Source: Sulfuricurvum sp.
Lineage (GTDB): Bacteria > Campylobacterota > Campylobacteria > Campylobacterales > Sulfurimonadaceae
Assembly: GCA_030694265.1 (NCBI GenBank)
Contig: JAUXYP010000001.1
Span: 248,001-312,000, forward strand
DNA: 64,000 nucleotides
Reading direction: 5' to 3'
The position numbers were made by a program, and so were the translations under genes. Numbering within the stretch: position 1 is the stretch's first letter; each line of letters begins with the position of its first letter. The notes beneath the pieces are model-generated. The model saw only the letters and a list, made by a program, of their open reading frames with translations. It was not told where the DNA came from and ran no database searches. This document shows, piece after piece, positions 39,177-49,414 of this stretch.

Positions 39177-40765
39177 CAGTGAACCTCAGAGTCATGATCG
39201 GGTTTTTTCAAAAGGCGTACAGCCAGATAAGGGGTGAAAATGTAGGCCACAAAAAGTGACGCGATAAGTGCCACAGGGACATTGGCAGGAATAGGTTTCA
39301 TGAACTGTCCCATCATTTGTCCTACAAACGCCATTGGGACCATGGTGAGGATAATGGCAAGGGTCGCAATGTTCGTTGGTGCTCCTATCTCATCAGTGGC
39401 TTCAATCATCAGTTGATCAATATCCTGATCAGCGGCACCGGGAGCATGAAAATGGCGATGGATGTTTTCGATAACAATGATCGCGGCATCCACCAGCAAT
39501 CCCAAGCTGAGCAAAAATGCAAAGAGGGTAATACGGTTTATCGTTTGCCCTGTGAGATAAGCTACAAACAAAGTAATCGCCAAAATAGCAGGAACGGTAA
39601 AAGTCACGATAAGAGATTCTCTCCATCCCAGTACAACGGCCAGTAAAATAGCGATGATGACAATGGAAAGGAGGAGATGAAAGACGAGTTCATTAACGGC
39701 TTCGTTGGCTCTTTCACCATCATTTCGGGTTATTACGTAGTGTATTCCCTCATTTTTTAGGGCTTCTTTGTATTTTGATAATTCTTCTTTGACTTCATCG
39801 GCAATGATAACGGAATTGGCACCTTGGAGTTTGGACACAGTGAGGGTGACTTGATTGATAAGAGGTGAAAAATGACCATCAGATTTCTTAACGCTGATGA
39901 GTGCGGATTTGAAATTTTGAATATCTTGCCCTTGGGTAACTGTTGCAATATCACGTAAATAGACGGGTGCACCCATATTTTGAGAGATGATGATATTCCC
40001 GACATCTTCGGCGCTTTCAATCGCATTTTTGACACCGATCATGACAATCTCATTGGAAAGTGTTTTCCCTTTGATCTCGGGAACATTGTAGGAGAGCGAT
40101 TGGACACCTTGTACGATTTGTCCCAGAGAGAGGTTGTAGCCGCTTAAACGTTCCATATCAACGGTAACGTTGTATTGCTGCTTCTTATTCCCCTTGAGAT
40201 TGGTGACGGCAACATTATTGAGCGCGTTTATACGGTGCTGAATTTTTTTGACCCGATCTGAAAGGAGGGTTGGATTCATTTTAGGGTTATTGGCATAAAA
40301 AGCGACCGATACGATGGGGATATCAATATCAATGTCCAGTGGTTTGATAATCGGCTGCATGGCACCTTTTGGAAGGATATCCATATTCTGCATCAGCTTA
40401 TCATAAATTTTTAGATTGGAATCTGCTTTAGCCTGTCCGATGTAAAAGGCGGCATTGAGTACGGCGACATTGTCCATCGCGATTGAGTGAATGTGTTCAA
40501 TCCCTTTGACCTCTTTGAGTTTTCGTTCGAGGGGTTTAATGATGACATTCTCAACTTCATTAGCGGTTGCCCCAGGCAGGGCGATGATGACGGTTGAACC
40601 GCTGACTATCATCTGAGGGTTCTCTTCACGCGGCATCATTTCTAGCGCCAGATAACCGATGATAAGGAGGAATAGTCCTAATATAAGGGTGAGTGGATTT
40701 TTGATAAATGTCTTGGCCAGTTTCCCGGCGATATCTTTAGGCTCTGGATAGTGAGAATCAGACAT
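39176..40765 (-). CDS. RND efflux transporter, N-terminal half (TM1-6)
   Basis: NPLTLILGLFLLIIGYLALEMMPREENPQ, ATANEVENVIIKPLE, LLLSIVIIAILLAVVLGWRES...LLVDAAIIVIENIHRH. Confidence 0.88.
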   Translation of the reverse strand: MSDSHYPEPKDIAGKLAKTFIKNPLTLILGLFLLIIGYLALEMMPREENPQMIVSGSTVIIALPGATANEVENVIIKPLERKLKEVKGIEHIHSIAMDNVAVLNAAFYIGQAKADSNLKIYDKLMQNMDILPKGAMQPIIKPLDIDIDIPIVSVAFYANNPKMNPTLLSDRVKKIQHRINALNNVAVTNLKGNKKQQYNVTVDMERLSGYNLSLGQIVQGVQSLSYNVPEIKGKTLSNEIVMIGVKNAIESAEDVGNIIISQNMGAPVYLRDIATVTQGQDIQNFKSALISVKKSDGHFSPLINQVTLTVSKLQGANSVIIADEVKEELSKYKEALKNEGIHYVITRNDGERANEAVNELVFHLLLSIVIIAILLAVVLGWRESLIVTFTVPAILAITLFVAYLTGQTINRITLFAFLLSLGLLVDAAIIVIENIHRHFHAPGAADQDIDQLMIEATDEIGAPTNIATLAIILTMVPMAFVGQMMGQFMKPIPANVPVALIASLFVAYIFTPYLAVRLLKKPDHDSEVH

Positions 40766-40774
40766 GGTATTCTC

Positions 40775-41569
40775 CTATTGAATTTCGACGAGAGCGTACA
40801 TTCCAGGATAAACGGCCTGTCTTGCTTTGAAGGAAATTTTAACTTTGAAAGTATGGGTCATAGGGTTGGAACTAGGTATTACGGAACTGATGGTTCCAAT
40901 ACCGATAAAGCCCACTGAGGGGATAGAAATTTTGACCTTTTTACCGATAGGCGTTAATTTGAGATTGTTTTCAGCAACGTCGACATTGATCTTCAGATCA
41001 CTCATATCGGCTAAAACCATGGTTGGCATTCCCGGCATTGCCATTTCGCCCACTTTGATACTTTTTGAGATGATCACTCCGTTATTGGGAGCTACAATAC
41101 GTAAATAGCGGTATTGGTTCTTGACCTCTTTTAAACGGGCTTTGGCCTGATCAACTTGATGTTGGGCAATGGTGATTGTGTTGCGTAGATTTCTGCGAGA
41201 GAGTTCGATATTTTCAACCTCATAGCGGGAAACCATATCTTGTTGTAAAAGACGCTTGTTACGTTCCAAATTGAGTTCAAGATTTTGGTATTGGTTTTGA
41301 TACATTTGCAGTGAAAGCTCCGCTTGTGCGATTGCTGATTCGATTTGGGTTTTTGAAGAATCAATCTCTTGGGAATCAATAGTGTAGAGCAGATCGCCCG
41401 TTTTGACACGTGAACCCTCCGAGACGTTAACTTGTGTTACAAAACCCATGTTGCGGCTAGTGATCATTTTTTGGTTGTCGCTAAAAACACTGCCCGATAG
41501 GCTCAGCCCTGCTGCGCTTAATGTGGCGCTTAGGGTAAAAAGTAGAATCGATAATGTTAGTGCTTTCAT
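40775..41569 (-). CDS. RND efflux periplasmic adaptor (HlyD/AcrA family)
   Basis: Signal-peptide-like N-terminus, GFVTQVNVSEGSRVKTGDLLYTID lipoyl half-motif, coiled coil, LRIVAPNNGVIISKSIKVGEMA. Confidence 0.88.
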   Translation of the reverse strand: MKALTLSILLFTLSATLSAAGLSLSGSVFSDNQKMITSRNMGFVTQVNVSEGSRVKTGDLLYTIDSQEIDSSKTQIESAIAQAELSLQMYQNQYQNLELNLERNKRLLQQDMVSRYEVENIELSRRNLRNTITIAQHQVDQAKARLKEVKNQYRYLRIVAPNNGVIISKSIKVGEMAMPGMPTMVLADMSDLKINVDVAENNLKLTPIGKKVKISIPSVGFIGIGTISSVIPSSNPMTHTFKVKISFKARQAVYPGMYALVEIQ

Positions 41570-42918
41570 TTTTGAGCTCCGGCGGTAAGTTTTTCGAGGG
41601 CAAAAATGCGCTCATTTCGTTGGTTTTTGATATTTTTAAGGGCCAATATTTTTTCGATTTGTTGAGAGTGCTTGATGAGTACATCGCTCATTGAGGCAAG
41701 ATGCTCACGGTATCTCCCCTCATAATTACGGTAAATCGCTTCTGAAAGTTCTAATTCTTTGGTCAAGCTTTGAATTTGGAAATCATCATTTTGTATTTCG
41801 GTACGTATTTGATCGTATTGCAATGAAATCCCTTTTTTGGCGAGCTCCATTTGGGTTTTGCTTTTGAGGTGTTCAATGCGCGCTTTTTCGAGTGTATGAT
41901 TGTCGATACCGCCGTTGAAAAGATTCCAACTAAGCCGTGCCCCGATTGTGTAGGCTTTATGATTGCCAAAATCACCTAAAAAAGTATCGTCTGCAGTAGC
42001 GGCTTCCCCAAAAGCACCGATTTGAGGCAAATAAGAAGCAGTCGCAACGTCAATCATCTGTGAGCGTATTTCAAGACCACTGGACGCTTTTTGCAAATCC
42101 AAATTGGAAGCCATCACATCCGCTTCACTGATATTGGTCTGAACACTCTGCAAATTTGGGAGGGTGATTTCAGTAACATTTTGATTCAGTAAAAAGCTCA
42201 AATAATGTAGGGTGAGTCTTTGATTGTTTTTCAGCTCTTGAAGGGTACGGGTTACGTTTGCTTTTTTGGCCTGAACCTCGAGTAAATCCACTTTTTTGGC
42301 ATACCCTTCAGTAATCATTGCGGTTACGGTTTTCTCCAATGCCGTGATGTTGTTAAAGATGAGGTTCATGTGCGTCATCGAATCGTCAATGAGTGCCATG
42401 TCATAGTAGCTTTTACGGGTTTGGTATATTTTTTCTGCCGTTACAGTGGCCGTATCAAGCTGTTTAATTTTTTCCATCTGGGCTGCTATTTTTTCATAAC
42501 CGGTAAGTTTTCCTCCAGTATAGAGGGGGATTGAATACGCCAGTTTGGACTGATGAAAGCTTTGATAGCCTGGGTAATTGAGATCTTTTGGCATAACTGA
42601 GGCATCACCCGTATATTGAGCAAGTCCAAAATCGCCGAATGTTGCTTCACGTGAACTGAGTTTAAACCCAAATACATTGAGTGCTTCATTGGAGCGACTC
42701 GCGGTTTGAGTAAAATCGAGTGATCCATACGAGTACCCTTGCGCTATTTTGAGATCACGCTGTGCACTTTGGGTTGAGAGAGAGGCCGCTTTGATTTCGA
42801 GATTTTGTGTTTTGAGAAGTTCGATGGCATCATTGAGCGAGAGAGGAGCGGCCTGAAGTTCTAAAAAACTTAGAAATAAAGAACACGATACGATGTTGCG
42901 AAGGATGATGTGTGTCAT
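41566..42918 (-). CDS. TolC-family outer-membrane efflux protein
   Basis: Signal peptide MTHIILRNIVSCSLFLSFLELQAAPLSLNDAIELL. Conserved RLSWNLFNGG. ORF begins 43020; start at 42918 preferred. Confidence 0.85.
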   Translation of the reverse strand: MTHIILRNIVSCSLFLSFLELQAAPLSLNDAIELLKTQNLEIKAASLSTQSAQRDLKIAQGYSYGSLDFTQTASRSNEALNVFGFKLSSREATFGDFGLAQYTGDASVMPKDLNYPGYQSFHQSKLAYSIPLYTGGKLTGYEKIAAQMEKIKQLDTATVTAEKIYQTRKSYYDMALIDDSMTHMNLIFNNITALEKTVTAMITEGYAKKVDLLEVQAKKANVTRTLQELKNNQRLTLHYLSFLLNQNVTEITLPNLQSVQTNISEADVMASNLDLQKASSGLEIRSQMIDVATASYLPQIGAFGEAATADDTFLGDFGNHKAYTIGARLSWNLFNGGIDNHTLEKARIEHLKSKTQMELAKKGISLQYDQIRTEIQNDDFQIQSLTKELELSEAIYRNYEGRYREHLASMSDVLIKHSQQIEKILALKNIKNQRNERIFALEKLTAGAQK

Positions 42919-42948
42919 ATCTGCAAGACCCTTTATAAGATATTTGTG

Positions 42949-42987
42949 ATACTTATTGTTATTATAAGCAATTATGGCAATAAGTAT
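42949..42987. promoter_or_regulatory. Putative operator upstream of the RND efflux operon
   Basis: Perfect 10-bp inverted repeat ATACTTATTG-N19-CAATAAGTAT. Confidence 0.5.
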
Positions 42988-43113
42988 TTTATCTAAAAAT
43001 TGTTCATTTTCTAGTATCAATAGTAGCTAAATGATAACATAAAAGTAATATGTTTGGAATTCAAAGCGGTTTGCGGTAAAATTCGTCTAAACAGTCTTTT
43101 GAAGGAATAAAGC

Positions 43114-43680
43114 ATGGCAACAATCGGCATGGGTGATATCAAAAAAGGGGTACGCCTCGAAATTACAGGTATCCCATATAAAGTAGTAGATTTTCAGCAC
43201 GTCAAGCCGGGCAAAGGTGCAGCCTTCGTACGTTGTAAAGTTAAAAGCTTTATGAACGGAAAAGTAATCGAAAAAACGATTCATGCAGGTGACAAGTTTG
43301 AAGTGCCAAATATTGAGCATAAAACAATGCAGTTTTTGTATGATGATGGCGATATGCTTCAGTTTATGGACAACGACAGTTACGAGCAGTTGGGTCTGTC
43401 GTATGAGCAGTGTGATGATGCAATGAAATGGATCAAAGACGGCACCAATGTTGACATGATCTTCCACAACGGAAAAGCAATCAGTGTTGACGCTCCTGAA
43501 ATCATGGAACTTAAAATCGTTGATACTCCTCCTAACTTCAAGGGCGATACCTCAAGCAGCTCTAAAAAACCAGCAACATTGGAAACAGGTGCTGTTGTAC
43601 AAGTTCCTTACCACGTTCTTGAGGGTGATATTATTCGTGTTAACACCGTCGAGGGTGAATACATGGAAAAAGTTAAATAA
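43114..43680 (+). CDS. efp: Elongation factor P
   Basis: [45 protein letters not shown]. Confidence 0.97.
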   Translation: MATIGMGDIKKGVRLEITGIPYKVVDFQHVKPGKGAAFVRCKVKSFMNGKVIEKTIHAGDKFEVPNIEHKTMQFLYDDGDMLQFMDNDSYEQLGLSYEQCDDAMKWIKDGTNVDMIFHNGKAISVDAPEIMELKIVDTPPNFKGDTSSSSKKPATLETGAVVQVPYHVLEGDIIRVNTVEGEYMEKVK

Positions 43681-43692
43681 ATTTACTCTTCT

Positions 43693-43715
43693 AGTTGCGG
43701 ATTTATTCCGCAACT
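43693..43715 (+). terminator. Rho-independent-like terminator after efp
   Basis: Perfect 9-bp stem AGTTGCGGA-TTTAT-TCCGCAACT followed by CTTTCTTAACTCTTCTGTTTT. Confidence 0.65.
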
Positions 43716-43811
43716 CTTTCTTAACTCTTCTGTTTTAGTCACATTAAAGCCTTAACTTACTACTATCTATCAACAAACTTACATACTATTGGTAATAATA
43801 AAGGAGTTCTT

Positions 43812-44378
43812 ATGTCACGTGTACTTGTTCCTATAGCTACAGGATTTGAAGAGATTGAAGCCATTTGTATCATCGATGTGATGCGTCGTGGAGGGATCGA
43901 GGTGATTATGGGTTCATTGGATGATAATTTGCTTGTTAAAGGTGCTCATGGCATTGCAGTACAAGCTGACAGGCCGATTTCAGGGCTCAGTGCGGATGAT
44001 CTGGATATGATCGTTCTGCCTGGCGGCTGGGATGGTACAAAAGCTTTAATGCATGATCTAGCCGTTCAATCGCTGCTCAAAACAATGGACGCTAAAGGGA
44101 AAAATATTGGTGCGATCTGTGCCGCTCCACTTGCCCTTTACACCGCAGGAGTTCTCAAAGAGGGGTACACCTGTTACCCAGGTATCGAAGAGCAGATTAA
44201 GTTGGCAGGGTTTTCGGGAGATAAGGAGGATGTTGTTCAAAGCGGCAATGTTATGACCTCACGCGGGCCTGGTACCGCAATCTGTTTTGGTTTGGCAATC
44301 GTTAAGAAACTTGCAGGTGACAAAGCTTACGAGGGACTTCGCAGCGGACTGCTTGCGCAGTATTGCGCACCGCTTTAA
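43812..44378 (+). CDS. DJ-1/PfpI family protein
   Basis: RVLVPIATGFEEIEAICIIDVMRRGGIEV, DMIVLPGGWDG, IGAICAAPLAL. Confidence 0.93.
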   Translation: MSRVLVPIATGFEEIEAICIIDVMRRGGIEVIMGSLDDNLLVKGAHGIAVQADRPISGLSADDLDMIVLPGGWDGTKALMHDLAVQSLLKTMDAKGKNIGAICAAPLALYTAGVLKEGYTCYPGIEEQIKLAGFSGDKEDVVQSGNVMTSRGPGTAICFGLAIVKKLAGDKAYEGLRSGLLAQYCAPL

Positions 44379-44433
44379 TACTTTAAAGAGAAGTTGCAGT
44401 ACCATAAGGTAATTTACTTTATGGAGCACTTTC

Positions 44434-45714
44434 GTGAATCAGGACAATACCCTCAACAAAGAAGCCCTCAATTATCATGAGTTCCCACAACCGGGAAAAA
44501 TAGCAACCCAAATCACCAAATCTTTTTCATCTCAGCACGATTTGAGCATGGCCTATACTCCGGGTGTTGGGGCTCCGTGTTTGGCTATCCAAGCCAATCC
44601 ACTCGATGCTTATCGCTATACATCTAAAGGCAATCTCGTGGCGGTTATCTCCAACGGAACAGCAGTATTAGGTCTTGGTAATCTTGGGGCATTGGCATCC
44701 AAGCCGGTGATGGAAGGCAAAGCGATCCTCTTTAAAAAATTCAGCGGTTTGGATTCGTATGATATTGAGGTGGATGCGACGGATATTGATCTATTTTGCG
44801 ATACGGTTGCGGCGATTGCTCCGACATTTGGGGGAATTAATCTCGAAGACATCAAGGCACCTGAGTGTTTTGAGATTGAACGCCGTCTTGTTGAACGGCT
44901 GGATATCCCTGTGATGCACGACGATCAGCACGGTACGGCCGTGATCTCATCGGCAGCCATTATGAACGGCTGTAAAATTACGGGCAGGTCATTGGAAAAC
45001 ATTAAAATTGTGATTGTCGGAGCGGGAGCTGCGGCGATTAGCTGTGGACGAATGTATCGTTTTATGGGAGTAGGTGAAATTTATATGTGCGACTCAAAAG
45101 GGCTGATTCATGCAGGGCGCAATGATATTAATGCTCAGAAGCAAGAGTTTGCAGCAGATGAGGGGATGACGATGGAGATGGCATTTGAAAATGCGGATGT
45201 CGTAGTAGGGCTTTCAAAGCCGGGGAGTTTTACCATTGACCATATTATGCGTATGGCTTCTAATCCTATCATTTTTACCCTTGCCAATCCGATTCCCGAA
45301 CTCTTTCCCCAAGATGTTAAAGCTGCCCGTCCTGATGCGATTATCGCGACAGGACGCAGTGATTTTCCCAATCAGGTAAACAATGTGCTGGGGTTTCCGT
45401 TTATTTTTCGCGGAGCGATGGATGTGCGTGCCAAAACCATCAATATGGAGATGAAAGTAGCGGCATCCATGGCGCTGTCCGCATTGGCACAAGCTCCTGT
45501 CCCGGAATATCTGAATGAAATTTATGGCACTAAACTGCTATTTGGAAAAGAGTACATTATCCCTAAACCCTTTGATAAACGGCTTATTGTCGAAGTTTCC
45601 AGCAGTGTGGCAGAGGCGGCAGTTAAAAGCGGCGTAGCGCGTATTGATTCATTTGACTTGGAAAGTTACAAGGGTGAATTGGCACAGCGCTTAGTAGAAG
45701 ACAATTTTCTATAA
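44434..45714 (+). CDS. NAD(P)-dependent malic enzyme (short form, without PTA domain)
   Basis: [69 protein letters not shown] start. Confidence 0.93.
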   Translation: MNQDNTLNKEALNYHEFPQPGKIATQITKSFSSQHDLSMAYTPGVGAPCLAIQANPLDAYRYTSKGNLVAVISNGTAVLGLGNLGALASKPVMEGKAILFKKFSGLDSYDIEVDATDIDLFCDTVAAIAPTFGGINLEDIKAPECFEIERRLVERLDIPVMHDDQHGTAVISSAAIMNGCKITGRSLENIKIVIVGAGAAAISCGRMYRFMGVGEIYMCDSKGLIHAGRNDINAQKQEFAADEGMTMEMAFENADVVVGLSKPGSFTIDHIMRMASNPIIFTLANPIPELFPQDVKAARPDAIIATGRSDFPNQVNNVLGFPFIFRGAMDVRAKTINMEMKVAASMALSALAQAPVPEYLNEIYGTKLLFGKEYIIPKPFDKRLIVEVSSSVAEAAVKSGVARIDSFDLESYKGELAQRLVEDNFL

Positions 45715-45734
45715 GACTTTTTGAGCATGGAGGA

Positions 45735-46868
45735 ATGAAGATGTTCGAACATCAAGATACGTTGCATGAACTTACGCAAAAAGGCTTATTCAGCAACAAG
45801 TTAAAAGCTACCCATCGCGCTATCAATGAAATATTTCCTTTTATTATCCGTATTGCGATAGCGGTCTATGATCCTGAGACAAAAGTCTTGAAGACTTTTT
45901 TACACAGTAGCGGTGAAGATAATCCTCTAAGCCATTATCAGTCACTGCTTGCAAATGCTCCTTCTTTGAAAAGTATTCTAGAAAAGGGGAGGCCTCGTGT
46001 CGTCAATGACCTCAATGAATTTGCCTATGGAGAACATGAACATACTCAAAAGATTAAAAATCAAGGGTACGCTGCAAGTTATACAATGCCTATGTATAAC
46101 GAAGGAATTTTCATGGGGTTTCTCTTTTTTAATTCAGACAAAAAAAATGTCTTTACTGAAAATGTGTTGCGCCAACTTGATGTTTATGGTCATATGATCT
46201 CGCTATTAATCATTAATGAATTTTCTTCTATTCAAACATTGACTGCTGCCGTTAAAACAACCGGTAAACTATCCCATTTAAGAGACCCTGAAACAGGAAG
46301 CCATCTTGACCGTATGTCACGCTATAGTCGTATCATCGCAAATGCTTTGGCAGATAAATACGCTCTTGATGACAGCTATATAGAACATATCTTCATGTTC
46401 GCTCCGCTGCATGATATAGGCAAAATAGGAATTCCCGATACTATTTTGTTAAAGCCAGGTGCCTTGGATGAAAAAGAATGGTCAATTATGCAGACACATG
46501 CCCATCTAGGACAAGAGATGATTGATGATCTTCTGAAAAATTTTGGACTTGTAAATTTTGAACATGTAGATATTTTACGCAATATTGCCGAATATCATCA
46601 TGAAGCCATTAACGGAACAGGATATCCTAGGGGAATAAAGGGGATTGAAATTCCTTTAGAAGCCCGTATTGTTGCTGTAGCAGATGTGTTTGATGCGCTT
46701 ACCAGTGTGCGCAGTTATAAAGAAGCTTGGAGTAATGACAAAGCGATAAGTACTCTGAAAGAACTTTCAGGGGAAACGCTGGATCAAGACTGCGTTGATG
46801 CCTTAATCCACAATATGGATAAGATAATAGAAATACAAGAACAATTTTCTCAGGATAAATTTGGCTAA
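45735..46868 (+). CDS. GAF-HD-GYP domain protein (putative c-di-GMP phosphodiesterase)
   Basis: GAF-like N-terminal region; RDPETGSHLDRMSRYSRIIA, HDIGKIGIPDTILLKPGAL, EYHHEAINGTGYP. Confidence 0.87.
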   Translation: MKMFEHQDTLHELTQKGLFSNKLKATHRAINEIFPFIIRIAIAVYDPETKVLKTFLHSSGEDNPLSHYQSLLANAPSLKSILEKGRPRVVNDLNEFAYGEHEHTQKIKNQGYAASYTMPMYNEGIFMGFLFFNSDKKNVFTENVLRQLDVYGHMISLLIINEFSSIQTLTAAVKTTGKLSHLRDPETGSHLDRMSRYSRIIANALADKYALDDSYIEHIFMFAPLHDIGKIGIPDTILLKPGALDEKEWSIMQTHAHLGQEMIDDLLKNFGLVNFEHVDILRNIAEYHHEAINGTGYPRGIKGIEIPLEARIVAVADVFDALTSVRSYKEAWSNDKAISTLKELSGETLDQDCVDALIHNMDKIIEIQEQFSQDKFG

Positions 46869-46890
46869 AAAATATAATGCTAAATTTCGC

Positions 46891-46896
46891 TATAAT
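46891..46896 (+). promoter_or_regulatory. Putative -10 element (TATAAT) for the DEAD-box helicase gene
   Basis: Exact TATAAT about 108 bp upstream of the ATG at 47004. Confidence 0.45.
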
Positions 46897-47003
46897 GCGG
46901 CTATCAAAACGGAAAAATCCGTAAGCCGCTCAATATCTGCACATTTGGTTTTAACTTCCTCTGCATTGTTTGTCTGCTTGAACTACCCAAAGGAACTTTA
47001 CTA

Positions 47004-48332
47004 ATGTTATTTACAGATTTAAAACTGTCAGAGCCGATTTTAAAAGCGATTACTGATCAAGGCTACACCACTCCATCCCCCGTCCAAGCGCAAGCTATTC
47101 CGTTTATTTTAGAAGGGCGTGATATGCTCGCAGGTGCTCAAACGGGTACGGGTAAAACAGCAGGTTTTACACTGCCGATGTTGGAGATACTTTCACGCAC
47201 TAAAAATACCAAAGGTCCTCGTCACATACGTGTGCTTATTTTGACGCCGACACGTGAGCTTGCGGCGCAAGTGGGTGAGAGTGTTAAAACGTACGGTAAA
47301 TATTTACCGTATAAAAGTGCCGTTGTTTTTGGCGGTGTCGGTATTCAACCTCAGATCACTACATTGCGCAACGGTGTTGATATTTTGATCGCAACTCCGG
47401 GCCGATTGCTGGATCACATGTCTCAAGGAACAGTTGATTTGCGCAATGTTGAGATGTTGATTCTCGATGAAGCAGATCGTATGTTAGACATGGGCTTTAT
47501 CAAAGATATCCGCCGTGTTATCTCCATTTTGCCACAAAAACGACAAAATCTTCTTTTCTCTGCGACCTATTCGGATGAGATTAAGACGTTGTGTGAATCG
47601 ATTTTACGCAATCCTGCCATCGTTGAAGTAGCACGTCGCAATACCTCCAGCGAGCTTGTTACGCAAAAGGTAATCTTAGTCGATTGTGCCAAGAAAAGTG
47701 CCCTTTTTGGACATTTGGTCAAAGAGAACAAATGGGAGCAAGTGTTGGTCTTTACCCGTACCAAACACCAAGCCAACAAGCTCTCCGAGTACCTCCAAAA
47801 AATCGGGGTCAGTTCAGCGGCCATTCATGGTAACAAAAGCCAAGCAGCACGTACTAAAGCGCTTGCTGATTTCAAAAATGGTTCGGTTAAAATTCTCGTG
47901 GCAACCGATATCGCAGCGCGTGGATTGGATATCGATCAGCTTCCGCATGTTGTTAATCTCGAACTGCCAAACATTGCAGAAGACTACGTTCACCGTATCG
48001 GACGTACCGGACGTGCGGGTAATGAAGGTGAAGCGATTTCATTGGTATGTGTGGATGAGTATGATTACCTCAAGGGAATTGAACGTCTGATCAACCGTAA
48101 GCTCGATCGTGAGGTTATTCCTGGATTCGAGCCTGATCCTTCCATCATGGCAATGCCGATCATGCAAGGACGTGGCGGCGGAGGCGGACGCGGTAACAGC
48201 GGTGGCGGACAGTCACCTAGCGGTAAACCACAAGGACAAAAGCGCGACAGTTCGAGCCGTAGATCTGAAGGAAACCGCAGCGAAGGGCGCAGTAATAGTC
48301 AGCGTCGCGAAGGCAGTGGTAGAGGCAGATAA
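47004..48332 (+). CDS. rhlE: DEAD-box ATP-dependent RNA helicase (RhlE-like)
   Basis: [50 protein letters not shown]-rich C-terminal tail. Confidence 0.9.
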   Translation: MLFTDLKLSEPILKAITDQGYTTPSPVQAQAIPFILEGRDMLAGAQTGTGKTAGFTLPMLEILSRTKNTKGPRHIRVLILTPTRELAAQVGESVKTYGKYLPYKSAVVFGGVGIQPQITTLRNGVDILIATPGRLLDHMSQGTVDLRNVEMLILDEADRMLDMGFIKDIRRVISILPQKRQNLLFSATYSDEIKTLCESILRNPAIVEVARRNTSSELVTQKVILVDCAKKSALFGHLVKENKWEQVLVFTRTKHQANKLSEYLQKIGVSSAAIHGNKSQAARTKALADFKNGSVKILVATDIAARGLDIDQLPHVVNLELPNIAEDYVHRIGRTGRAGNEGEAISLVCVDEYDYLKGIERLINRKLDREVIPGFEPDPSIMAMPIMQGRGGGGGRGNSGGGQSPSGKPQGQKRDSSSRRSEGNRSEGRSNSQRREGSGRGR

Positions 48333-48338
48333 AAGAGG

Positions 48339-48803
48339 ATGAAAATTCTTGTCGATGCCGATGCGTTTCCCAACGCACTCAAAGAGGTTTTGATGCGCGC
48401 GGTTCTCAAGCGCAAAATTACCACTATCTACGTAGCCAATAAAAACATTTCCATTCCGAATGTCCCTTTTGTTTCCATGCAAGTCGTGGAGCAAGGTCCT
48501 GATGAAGCCGATCACCGCATTGCCGAGCTGTGCGAGTCTTGCGATTTGGTCATCACTGCTGATATTCCCCTTGCGGATCGTATTGTCACTATCGGTGCTG
48601 TGGCACTTGATCCCAGAGGGACGATTTACGATGAAAACAACATTAAACATCTCCTCGCGATGCGAAATCTTATGGAAGAGTTGCGAAACTCGGGAGAGAT
48701 CACGGGGGGACCTGCTGCGATAGGGGCTAAAACTGTTCGAGAATTTGCAGATGGGCTCAATAAGTTATTGTCGAACCGCCTTAAACCTTTTCCTAATTTA
48801 TAA
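48339..48803 (+). CDS. UPF0178 (YaiI/YqxD family) protein
   Basis: MKILVDADAFPNALKEVLMRA, VITADIPLADRIV, GGPAAIG. Confidence 0.88.
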   Translation: MKILVDADAFPNALKEVLMRAVLKRKITTIYVANKNISIPNVPFVSMQVVEQGPDEADHRIAELCESCDLVITADIPLADRIVTIGAVALDPRGTIYDENNIKHLLAMRNLMEELRNSGEITGGPAAIGAKTVREFADGLNKLLSNRLKPFPNL

Positions 48804-48905
48804 GCATCACTCTTTTCTTTTTCATTCTCCTATACTAGAGATATTTTAAAATTTTTATTGCTTTCTGAGAGTACTTTTATGCGTGAAAAATAATGTTATT
48901 ACTAT

Positions 48906-48927
48906 AATAGTTATTATAATAACTATT
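48906..48927. promoter_or_regulatory. Putative MarR operator: perfect 22-bp palindrome
   Basis: AATAGTTATTATAATAACTATT equals its own reverse complement. Overlaps a TATAAT at 48903-48908, about 50 bp upstream of the marR-like ATG. Confidence 0.65.
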
Positions 48928-48976
48928 TAAGCTCCATCGTTCTAAAATGTCACAATTTTTAGAATAAAGGGATTAC

Positions 48977-49414
48977 ATGAGTTTCGAATCGGATAAGTCG
49001 ATCGCCTTTTTGATCGCCAAAACGCGTAATATTTTGAAAAATGAACTTGAAAAAGAGCTAAAACCCTATTCGATCTCGTATGCTCAGCGGGTTATCCTCA
49101 TCCGACTATGCGAAAAAGACGGCTTGACCCAAAAAGAGTTGGCGCAGGATACCTACTTTGAACAGTCGAATATGACACTTATGCTCGATAAATTGGAGTT
49201 AAAAGGGTTGATTAAACGCGAACCGAAGGAAAACGATCGCAGAGCCTATTTAGTGACTATCACAGCCCAGGGCAGGGAGCTGAAAGAGCTTCTGATATCT
49301 TTAGGTGATAATGTAATTGAGAGGGCTTTTCGCGGAGTCAGCGATGATCAAAAAGCCAAACTTGCAAGTCTCTTGCAGACGCTCTATGAAAATCTTAAAA
49401 ATCCTGTATCATGA
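48977..49414 (+). CDS. MarR-family transcriptional regulator
   Basis: DGLTQKELAQDTYFEQSNMTLMLDKLELKGLIKREPKENDRRAYLVTITAQGRE. Confidence 0.92.
   Translation: MSFESDKSIAFLIAKTRNILKNELEKELKPYSISYAQRVILIRLCEKDGLTQKELAQDTYFEQSNMTLMLDKLELKGLIKREPKENDRRAYLVTITAQGRELKELLISLGDNVIERAFRGVSDDQKAKLASLLQTLYENLKNPVS

Noticed and set aside
44350-44372. TGCGCA...TGCGCA repeat
   Set aside because: Lies inside the DJ-1/PfpI coding sequence and is explained by codon content.
48165-48332. Low-complexity GGC/CGN-rich stretch
   Set aside because: It encodes the RGG/Ser-rich tail of the DEAD-box helicase, common in this family, not a separate repeat element.
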